Under the pieces are notes generated by a model, which made no database searches, was not told the DNA's origin, and was given only the letters and a program-made list of their open reading frames with translations. 64,000 nt of DNA from Streptomyces cynarae. GTDB lineage: Bacteria > Actinomycetota > Actinomycetes > Streptomycetales > Streptomycetaceae. Location of the stretch: the NCBI RefSeq assembly GCF_025642135.1, contig NZ_CP106794.1, forward strand, positions 124,001-188,000, written 5' to 3'. The first letter of the stretch is position 1. Every line of letters begins with the position of its first letter. Positions 1 through 6,438 of this stretch are shown in pieces. A program made the position numbers and the translations under genes.

Positions 1-42
1 CGACTGCCCCGTTGAGCAGGCACGGTGAGAGTCGAGCTCCCG

Positions 43-67
43 TGTCCCCTGGGCGAGAGAGGGGACA
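43..67. terminator. stem-loop after prepilin peptidase gene
   Basis: A perfect 8-bp stem (TGTCCCCT / AGGGGACA) with a 9-nt loop lies about 30 bp beyond the stop codon of the leftward prepilin peptidase gene. There is no clear T-run, as is usual for high-GC actinomycete terminators. The role is inferred from position. Confidence 0.5.
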
Positions 68-98
68 GCGTCACCAAAGGGTCATCAGAATCTGGGAC

Positions 99-827
99 TT
101 ACAAGGAGCCCAGGAGGATCCCGGCGAATGCTCCGGCCATGAGGAACGGGCCGAACGGGATCGCCGTCTTGCGGTCGGCGCGGCGCGCGAGGATGAGGCC
201 GACGCCGTACAGCGCACCGAACAGGTATCCGGCGAAGGTGCCGATCAGCAGGATCCCCCAGCCGTACCAGCCCAGGACGGCGCCGAGCGCCGGGGCGAGT
301 TTCACATCGCCGAAGCCGAAGCCCTTGGGGTTGATCAGGAACAGCAGCAGGTAGCAGACGCCGAGCGTGAGGGAGCCGAGCAGCGCGGTCATCCAGCTGC
401 CGCTGGCACCGGGCAGCAGCGTGGCACCGCCGAGCAGGACGAGAGCGATCACCGCGAACGGCACGGTGACGATGTCCGGCAGCCGGTGCACCGCGAAGTC
501 GACGACGGCGAGCAGCACGCCGACCGGGACAAGCAGCAGCCACACCACCAGCTCGGGGCGCGCACCGACGGCGGCCGCCAGAACGATGCAGGCCACGGCT
601 GACACGGCAGCGAGGACAGGCGAGCTCGGACCGTACGAGTCGCCGTCGGGGCAGCGGGCCCGCCCCAGCCATCCGTCCCCAAGCCCGGCGAGCTGATGCC
701 CTGCAGGACACGCTGTCCGCCAGGCTTCCCCAGGAGGCACGGAGAGCCGGTACGCGGCGCGCGGTATGAGCAGGCCCGCGCCAGCGCCCCACAGGACCGC
801 CGCCGCGATGATCCAGAACGTCTCCAC
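99..827 (-). CDS. A24-family prepilin peptidase
   Basis: Likely membrane aspartyl protease that cleaves (and in some family members methylates) type IV pilin or Flp/Tad prepilin leaders. The protein is almost entirely hydrophobic, with about six to seven membrane segments. Both family aspartate sites are visible: one in VVDFAVHRLPD and the second in the GFGDVKLAPALG motif, the GxGD signature. At about 242 aa it has the usual length of the short form lacking the N-terminal cysteine domain. The start is uncertain: a GTG at 827 precedes the first hydrophobic stretch, but no strong ribosome site is seen, and an in-frame GTG at 965 exists. No pilin genes are adjacent, so its substrate is unknown. 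Confidence 0.8.
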   Translation of the reverse strand: METFWIIAAAVLWGAGAGLLIPRAAYRLSVPPGEAWRTACPAGHQLAGLGDGWLGRARCPDGDSYGPSSPVLAAVSAVACIVLAAAVGARPELVVWLLLVPVGVLLAVVDFAVHRLPDIVTVPFAVIALVLLGGATLLPGASGSWMTALLGSLTLGVCYLLLFLINPKGFGFGDVKLAPALGAVLGWYGWGILLIGTFAGYLFGALYGVGLILARRADRKTAIPFGPFLMAGAFAGILLGSL

Positions 828-982
828 CGGACGGAGCTTAAGCGCCGCTTCGCGTGCGCGTGGGTCTGGCCAGCCTCGCTGAGGGCAGAGCCGGGGAGCC
901 CGAAGCCTAAATCCCGGGCGCGGTGCCGGACTTAGGCACCACAATCGGCGCAGCACACGAACCACCAGGAAGGCGCCGCACG

Positions 983-1789
983 ATGGACGAACTGCGTTTC
1001 GACGCGCCCGTCGGGACCATGGCCATCGGCCCCCGGGACAACGGCTTGATGCTCGTCAAGGAACTCGGGGCCCACAGCCTGCGCCTGCAACTGGAGGTGA
1101 AAACCTCGGCCGCCGCCGAGGCCGGGCGCGTCCTGGTCCTGGACACCACCTTGTATGCGCCGTTCGCCAACGGACCACGGGGCATGCTCGGCACCGCCAC
1201 GGCCACCGTCGCGTTCCGCCCTAACTCCGTCGAGCGCCCGGAGCTGCGCTACATGCTCACCAGCGCGCAGGTGCGGGCCCTGGACGAACACCGCTTCGGC
1301 GACCTGCGCCTGGAGCTCGATGTCCGAGCCACCCTGCCCCAGGCGACCTCCTACCCGGGCAGTTCGGCGACGCTGTACATCGCCGTCGCCGAGAGCCGCT
1401 GGCGCCAGCAGATCGAGGGCCTCGGTCCGTCCCTCGCCGTCGAGATGTCCGTGCCCTTCCCCGCGGGCGACGACGAGCGTCAAGAGGCCGTCCGCTACCT
1501 GCAAGAGGCACAGCGCCGCCTGCGGGACGACGACGTCGACGGCGCCATGCTCGAAGCGCGCCGCACGCTGGAATACATCAGGCTGAACAGCGGCTGGCTC
1601 TGGCCCGGCAACAAACCGTCCCGCGAGCGCACCCAGGACGAACGCTGGGCGTGGATCCGGGCCGCCCTCGAGGACCAGGCAAGCGGCGCGCTGCACAAGG
1701 ACGCCGTCACCAAGACGTTCAAGTACAGCCGCACCGAGGCAGAAACGACGATCGCCATGGCGGCCGCGCTGCTACGCCTGCTCGACTGA
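983..1789 (+). CDS. conserved hypothetical protein, possible C-terminal helical domain
   Basis: A 268-aa soluble protein with no signal peptide. The ATG is chosen because AGGAAGG lies 8 bases upstream. The N-terminal about 160 residues look beta-rich (alternating hydrophobic strands such as LRLQLEVKTS and LRLELDVRAT). The C-terminal third is helical (EAVRYLQEAQRRL, ARRTLEYIRL) and ends in a hydrophobic helix with an upstream LHKDAV and YSRTEAE segment. This arrangement is reminiscent of HEPN-like or Abi-like C-terminal domains, but no catalytic RxxxxH is clear, so that is only a guess. It is transcribed away from the prepilin peptidase gene and followed by a stem-loop. Function unknown. Confidence 0.75.
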   Translation: MDELRFDAPVGTMAIGPRDNGLMLVKELGAHSLRLQLEVKTSAAAEAGRVLVLDTTLYAPFANGPRGMLGTATATVAFRPNSVERPELRYMLTSAQVRALDEHRFGDLRLELDVRATLPQATSYPGSSATLYIAVAESRWRQQIEGLGPSLAVEMSVPFPAGDDERQEAVRYLQEAQRRLRDDDVDGAMLEARRTLEYIRLNSGWLWPGNKPSRERTQDERWAWIRAALEDQASGALHKDAVTKTFKYSRTEAETTIAMAAALLRLLD

Positions 1790-1799
1790 CCCCCTCCAC

Positions 1800-1830
1800 G
1801 AGCCCTCTGGAGATGATCTCCTAAGGGCTC
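1800..1830 (+). terminator. stem-loop terminator
   Basis: A stem GAGCCCT / AGGGCTC with an inner GGAG / CTCC stem begins 11 bp after the stop codon of the preceding hypothetical gene. It is probably an intrinsic-type terminator without a long T-run. Confidence 0.55.
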
Positions 1831-1912
1831 CTGGTCGTTATGGCCGCGGTCGGCGCCGTCACGGGGGAGGACGAAAGCGGGCATTGTCAGTGCCGACGGC
1901 GATGATGACTGC

Positions 1913-2098
1913 ATGACGATCACGATGCAGAACTTCGCGCTCGCCTGGACCGACCCGGACGGCATCCCGCGCTCCTCCGCCGTCGCCTACGACAAGCCGA
2001 GCGCCGACAGACGCAAGCGGGACCTCGAAGACGCTGGATGCAGCGACATACAGATCGTCGAGACCAAGCCGGGCCAACTGCCCGAGCCAGCGGTATGA
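1913..2098 (+). CDS. small hypothetical protein, 61 aa
   Basis: A short reading frame with good codon bias (mostly G/C third bases) encoding a hydrophilic peptide that resembles small conserved streptomycete proteins (AWTDPDG near the N-terminus, DLEDAGCSDIQIVETKPGQL near the C-terminus). There is no convincing ribosome site, and an internal ATG two codons in would work equally well. It stands alone between a terminator and the leftward toxin-antitoxin pair. Function unknown. Confidence 0.5.
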   Translation: MTITMQNFALAWTDPDGIPRSSAVAYDKPSADRRKRDLEDAGCSDIQIVETKPGQLPEPAV

Positions 2099-2143
2099 CC
2101 GCCCGCCCTGGGGCGATGATCTCCTCGCTCGACAGCGCCTGGC

Positions 2144-2518
2144 TCAGGCCCGCTCAGTCCACTCCTTGAGCGTGTCGGCCAGGGCCCCTATGTCCACGTC
2201 CCCGGCCGTCACCTGCTCGGCCAGGTCGGCGGCCTCCTTGGCGGTGAACCGTGCCGGCTGGCCACTGGCGTGCAGATAGCCGGCCGCGACCGTGACACCG
2301 AACAAGGCGTTGCTGTGCTCCAGCGCTGGGACACGGCACAGCGAGTGAAACAGGGCGGCAGCGCGGTGGTGGGGCTGGTCGTAGACGAGGTCGTCCATCA
2401 CGCGGAAGCAGTGCCGGGCCCGGGCGGCCTCCAGCGCTCCCCAGTCCGTCACGTCCGGGTCGCCGAGCTGGGTGCGGGCAAGCTCCAGCAGCCACGCAAG
2501 ATCAATTGTCAGGTCCAC
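2144..2518 (-). CDS. Fic/Doc-family toxin-like protein (degenerate Fic motif)
   Basis: A 124-aa, mostly helical protein matching the layout of the short streptomycete Fic/Doc toxins: an N-terminal LTIDLAWLL, a central AAALFHSL helix, and RVPALEHSNALFGVTVAAGYLHASG where Doc has its HxFxxGN(K/R)R loop. The catalytic loop is strongly altered here: no His-Pro-Phe and no GNKR. It may therefore be a non-AMPylating relative or an inactive copy. It is the second gene of a leftward pair, 16 bp downstream of the ribbon-helix-helix antitoxin, which supports a type II toxin-antitoxin reading. The family call rests on context and overall pattern rather than active-site residues. Confidence 0.6.
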   Translation of the reverse strand: MDLTIDLAWLLELARTQLGDPDVTDWGALEAARARHCFRVMDDLVYDQPHHRAAALFHSLCRVPALEHSNALFGVTVAAGYLHASGQPARFTAKEAADLAEQVTAGDVDIGALADTLKEWTERA

Positions 2519-2534
2519 TGTGAGCGGTCCGCCC

Positions 2535-2768
2535 TCACGCAGCGGTCGCGCTGGGCCCGGGCTGCGGGCCGAACCGGCGGGCGAACTCCTCGCGCATCCC
2601 GGGTGTGGCCAGGAACTGGGCGCAGCCCTCCAGGAACCGCGCCTTGTTCAGGCCGGCGGCCAGGACGCGTCCGGCGTACACACCCGGATCCTCGTGCTGC
2701 TGGTGCGCCTCACGCTCCAGCTGCTCCCACTGCTCGTCATCGATCTCGATGCGGATTTCCCTGGCCAT
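2535..2768 (-). CDS. ribbon-helix-helix antitoxin
   Basis: A 77-aa protein opening with MAREIRIEIDDEQWEQLEREA, the beta-strand followed by helix seen in RHH/MetJ-Arc antitoxins. The rest is a charged, disordered-looking tail that in this family wraps the toxin. It is first in the two-gene unit with the Fic/Doc-like protein, as expected for a self-repressed antitoxin. The DNA upstream of 2768 would be the operator; no clear palindrome was identified there. Confidence 0.65.
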   Translation of the reverse strand: MAREIRIEIDDEQWEQLEREAHQQHEDPGVYAGRVLAAGLNKARFLEGCAQFLATPGMREEFARRFGPQPGPSATAA

Positions 2769-2902
2769 GCCCCCACGGTAGCCGGACCGGGCCTCCGAGG
2801 GGGAGAGATGAGCGGAGGGGCCGCCGCCAGGAGTGTCTGCCAGCGTCGCCGCGGCGGGCTGGACCCTCGAATGCCCACCCTGGACCGATTCGGGAAGGGC
2901 AG

Positions 2903-2926
2903 CCCTCCCCCGCCTCAGCGGGAGGG
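2903..2926. terminator. stem-loop between convergent-side genes
   Basis: CCCTCCC..CCGC pairs with GCGG..GAGGG around a CTCA loop, about 40 bp beyond the stop of the leftward SCO6745-family gene. Predicted terminator. Confidence 0.45.
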
Positions 2927-2964
2927 TGTGCTACAGAGCGCGGGCTGCCGTCGTACGGCGCGTG

Positions 2965-3816
2965 TCACTGCGAGCCCGTGGCCACCAGGGTCGCGGTGAT
3001 GGGTTCGAGTTCAGTGATCAGTTCGTCGAGTTCGGCGGGGGACAGGGCTTCGTAGGGCGGGGTGGCGAGTTCGTCGGTAAGGGTTTCGATGCGTTGTTTG
3101 GTCGCGCGGCCGGCGTCGGTGAAGTGGCCGTCATTGTCGATGAGTCCGCGTTCGCGCAGGCCGTCCATGACCGCGGCCAGGCGTTTTTTCGGCAGGTGAT
3201 GGATGCGTCCGAACGACTCTGGGGGGTGGATGCCCTGTTCCAGCGCGGAGAGTACGTGGGCCTCCGTGCCGCCGATGCGCGAGCCTACGAGAGCGGCGAT
3301 GTGCCCGTCGCCGCGGTGCTCGCGCAGCATGGTCGCGGAATGCCACAGCCGGGCGACGGGGTCGCTGGGCACCGCAAGGGTGCGCATGCCGGCGTACATC
3401 ACCCGGCCTTCGGTGGGGGCGCCCGTGGCGGCCTTGGTGGTCAGGTCGGCGGCGCGCACCAGGCCCGGGGAGTCGGCCAGTTCGTCGCCGAGGATGCGCC
3501 GGAGGGAGGCCGCGCTGCCCCGCTCCCGCGCGGCGACGGAGGCCTCGGGCGGGATCGTCTCCCAGGCGCTGGGGATGTGCCGTGCGGCTTCCCCGTCGGC
3601 GAAGTTGTAGAAGGCCGCGTGCACGACCTGGGCCGGCACCCGTCCCAGTGGTGCGGCACGGCTGGCGAAGTAGCCGTCCCAGTAAGTGCGGTGGCCGAGT
3701 GCGGCCAGCTCCTCATTGCACTCGTCGGCGAGGAAGGTGACCAAGCAGATCGGCTCCAGGAGCTCGAACATGCGCCGGGCGATGTGAGTCATCGGATGCA
3801 AGCGCGTCGTGCCCAT
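2965..3816 (-). CDS. SCO6745-family protein
   Basis: A 283-aa soluble protein of a family common in actinomycetes and named after a Streptomyces coelicolor locus. Recognised features are the opening ARRMFELLEPICLVTFLADECNEE, the YWDGYFASRAAPLG segment, and a C-terminal winged-helix-like part (LPKKRLAAVMDGLRERGLIDNDGHFTDAGRATKQRIE) that resembles the wing of MarR/PadR-type folds. The start at 3816 follows GGAGAG with good spacing. The biochemical role of the family is not established to my knowledge. Single-gene unit, ending at a stem-loop. Confidence 0.8.
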   Translation of the reverse strand: MGTTRLHPMTHIARRMFELLEPICLVTFLADECNEELAALGHRTYWDGYFASRAAPLGRVPAQVVHAAFYNFADGEAARHIPSAWETIPPEASVAARERGSAASLRRILGDELADSPGLVRAADLTTKAATGAPTEGRVMYAGMRTLAVPSDPVARLWHSATMLREHRGDGHIAALVGSRIGGTEAHVLSALEQGIHPPESFGRIHHLPKKRLAAVMDGLRERGLIDNDGHFTDAGRATKQRIETLTDELATPPYEALSPAELDELITELEPITATLVATGSQ

Positions 3817-3864
3817 CGGACTCTCCATTCGTTTCGGTGTGCCGACTTGGACCGTCCGGTACAC

Positions 3865-4449
3865 CGAAACTCATCGACGACCGAAGGGAAGGATTGCAGA
3901 TGGGTTGGCGTCTGCGTGGCTGTGTATGCGAGAGCGGTTCTAGTCCAACTGAAACGCCCCAGGTCGGGCGACATCGCAGCTTCCGAGCGAAAAGCTCGAT
4001 CACTCACCGTGACCGTGCTGCTCGACCTCGTTTAGGTCGCGGCTGCCCCATGGGCGCGGGGTCAGGCCATGATCCCCTGCTGGGGTCGGCCACGGACGTC
4101 TCCTGGGTGGCGAAGACACTGGCCAGCTGCGGGGCGCAGTCGCGGACGTGAGGAACGGGGCGCTGGCGGCCACTTCGACGCGGGCGTACTCGTCCGGCTC
4201 GGAGGGTTGCGCCTGGGGTCCGGTCTCGTCCACGCGAGCGACGCCAGCGGGCCCGGCCCCGGCCGAACGCCTTTAGGCAAGAAGAAAGGGGCAGCGGCCG
4301 TTAGACGGCGGGTGCCCCTTTAAGTCTGTGATCAGAGTAGCACGGACCTGCCCGGCCAGCGGTTGATGATCCCCCGCTCGGCTAGTGTGCTGCGATGGTC
4401 ACGGCTCCTCCTGCATCGGATCCCTACGCCCGGCACGTGTCTCGCCCGC
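3865..4449. other. intergenic region with possible gene remnants
   Basis: No convincing gene. A short leftward frame at 4000-4233 begins plausibly (DEYARVEVAASAPF) and then loses protein-like composition, so it may be the 5' remnant of a lost gene. A strong hairpin lies at 4285-4321. The bases around 4440 show two frames that both look partly coding, consistent with a frameshift at the start of the next gene. Confidence 0.4.
4285..4321. terminator. strong bidirectional stem-loop terminator
   Basis: A perfect 9-bp outer stem (AAAGGGGCA / TGCCCCTTT) with an inner GCCG/CGGC stem. On the minus strand it is followed by TTTCTTCTT, so it is better as a leftward terminator. It isolates the SCO6745 side from the truncated gene at 4450. 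Confidence 0.6.
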
Positions 4450-5404
4450 ATGTCGGACTTCTTCACCGACGAAGGCACGCCCTGGGCGCGCCGTCTATGG
4501 GACATAGGTTCGGTGCTGGCCCTCGAGGAACTGTGGGAGGCCGGCTACTGGCAGGCTCACGGGGTGCTGTCGCAGGCCGCGTGCGACTGGCAGCGCATCC
4601 AGCTCAATGCTCTGATCGGCCCCGACCGGGGGCTCGGAGACCGGGACCTGCGCAGGGAACTCACCGGGTTGCTGAAGAACTCGCTGCCGGATCCAAGCCC
4701 TGAGCGCCGTCGGCTCAAGGAGATCATCGGGCACGTGCGGTCCGGGTATCTGGAGCGGTGGGCTGCGGCGGTCAACGTGCCGGTCGACGAGCGGGTCAAG
4801 CCAGAGCGGTTCTCCCGCACGGTGGCCTCCCATCTCCTTGATCTTGGCTACAGTGCCAGCCACCTCAAGGCCTGGGCGAAAGATCTCTACGATGCGCGGG
4901 CCACCACGGCGGATATAGCGGACAGCGCTGCTGCGCTTGCGCTGACGCCGACCCGGTCGTACGAGGTGCTGGTGGCGCTGGAGAAGGTGCCCCAGCGGCA
5001 GCTCGCCGAGCCGCTGGAGCATTGGTACGACAAGGGCAAGGTCATCGCCTGGTTGCGCGAACACGGCCACGACACGGCTGGCGTCCGGCCCGGCGGCGGG
5101 TTCGTCTACCGGTTCACGGCACTGGACGCCTTCAGCGCCGCCGAACAGGCCCGGCAGATGCTGGAGCGGATGACCGCTCGCTCCCAGTTCCTGCGCCGGG
5201 ACCGCGGAGGTGTGGCGCCCCTCCCCCACATCTGGGTCGCCGGACATGCGCGGGCCATCCCGCTCGATCCCCCGGCGCGGGGCGCCGACGTCCTGACCCT
5301 GGTCAATGAGGGGCATCTCTACCAGGTCGCCGGCACCCGCAGGCGGATCGACGATGCCCTGGAGCTCGCGGCCGCGGTCAACCGCGGTCCGATGGCCCCG
5401 GCCG
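4450..5404 (+). pseudogene. truncated gene, N-terminal ~318 residues of an unknown protein
   Basis: Clear coding bias starts with MSDFFTDEGTPWARRLWDIG and runs to about AAVNRGPMAPAVAG. It then turns abruptly into proline/arginine-rich nonsense that ends at 5556, where the DNA already belongs to leftward remnants. A second frame starting at 4395 (MVTAPPASDPYARHV) probably supplies the original N-terminus and is now out of frame. The retained part is soluble and largely helical, with a long run resembling an uncharacterised streptomycete protein. I do not recognise its function. The break point near 5405 marks a deletion or insertion junction. Confidence 0.55.
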
Positions 5405-5669
5405 TCGCCGGTCCTGGGCCCGCCATTCCCGGCGCGCGTAGGCGCGTGCCGCGTCGCGTTGTGCCTCGGTGCAGCCGTCCTGGAGTGCCGAGGGTGTTGT
5501 GCTGCCGGTCTGGCTCGTGCAGTGCCGCGGGTCGTGCGACGCCAGATCGCTGGTGACGGTGAATGCGTCGGTGCGCAGTTCAGCCGCCTTCCAGGACGAT
5601 GGCCGTCTCCAGCATGTCGTTCGCGGTACTCCATCGCCTGCAAGCCACCGCGAGTTGCATCTCGCCCAT
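5378..5669 (-). pseudogene. frameshifted small gene remnant
   Basis: ATG at 5669 begins MGEMQLAVACRRWSTANDML and stops at 5580. The protein-like sequence continues in another frame (LRTDAFTVTSDLASHDPRH, then DGCTEAQRDAARAYARREWRA) to a stop at 5378. This looks like one roughly 95-residue gene split by a single-base shift. A very similar tail (GCTEAECDAVREYAHREC) is found near 11.05 kb. Family unknown. Confidence 0.45.
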
Positions 5670-5700
5670 TCCCGAGGGTTGCCGGCATGCGTGGAGCGGC

Positions 5701-5820
5701 TCAGCGGGCCGGTGGCCGTTGCGGGGCGCCCTGCTTGTTGTGGGCGTTCTTGGTGACGGAGTCGGCGAGGCCGTTCATCATCGTCGCCCGCTTGCCGATT
5801 CCCCAGCGCTCGGCGTGAGC
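5701..5820 (-). pseudogene. 3' remnant of an unknown gene
   Basis: Forty codons with coding bias reading AERWGIGKRATMMNGLADSV and ending ...QRPPAR before a stop at 5701. No start is visible, because upstream DNA belongs to the next unrelated gene. It lies directly upstream of the frameshifted small remnant on the same strand and was probably its operon partner. Confidence 0.4.
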
Positions 5821-5853
5821 AGGCTCGCGGCACTCGGCTCCGATGTCCGCCGT

Positions 5854-6246
5854 TTACCCGGCCTGCCGGTTCCCACGCCCCGGGCACAAGTCGAGCGGGT
5901 CGCACAGCAAGATCACTTGGTAGGGGTCGTTCTCTGCGCCGGACTCATGGTCGGCATGGGATACGAACCGCCATTGTGAGGCCTTCGTGTGCGGTGTGCG
6001 GTCGACCTTTTCAACGTGAATGTGCAGTGTACGGGTGCTGGGATCGTTGGTCTCGACTAGGACTTCATCCGGGGCGAGCGGGAAGTGGTCGTGAAGAAGG
6101 CACAGACCGAAGCGGTCAAGGTTTCCGTGTTTCTTCAGCACTGCCACTAGGTCACGGACAAACTCCGCATCCTCAGGACTCAACCCTTTGGCTTCCTCCA
6201 AGCGGGGAAGCGGATTCTTGGGGGCGGACCTCTTTGGTCCGGTCAT
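5854..6246 (-). CDS. hypothetical protein, 130 aa
   Basis: Start chosen at 6246 because GGGAGAA sits just upstream; an ATG 16 codons earlier lacks a ribosome site. The protein is soluble, with GLSPEDAEFVRDLVAVLKKHG and FGLCLLHDHFPLAPDEVLVE followed by several histidines (LHIHVEK, VSHADHES). It may bind metal or be a small enzyme, but no family is recognised. Base composition is less GC-rich than neighbours, shared with the divergent membrane-protein gene, suggesting the two arrived together. The last about 15 codons look less protein-like and may reflect truncation at the boundary with the older remnants. Confidence 0.6.
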   Translation of the reverse strand: MTGPKRSAPKNPLPRLEEAKGLSPEDAEFVRDLVAVLKKHGNLDRFGLCLLHDHFPLAPDEVLVETNDPSTRTLHIHVEKVDRTPHTKASQWRFVSHADHESGAENDPYQVILLCDPLDLCPGRGNRQAG

Positions 6247-6438
6247 AGCTTCTCCCAGATCTGGCTGACAGTCATTGGACTCATCGTCAGCCATTCACGG
6301 ATTCCCTGCAGGGGATCTGCAGCCGATTGGGTGAGCTCCAGGTCTCCTGCCGTGTCTGTGCATGACACGGCGGACCCTCTATCTAAGCTCAGCGGGGAGG
6401 CAAGAATTTACGGACCATGCTGTGCGGAAGAGGACGCT

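Noticed and set aside
4000..4233. 77-codon leftward frame
   Set aside because: The first 25 residues look plausible but the remainder does not, and there is no ribosome site; noted only as a possible remnant.
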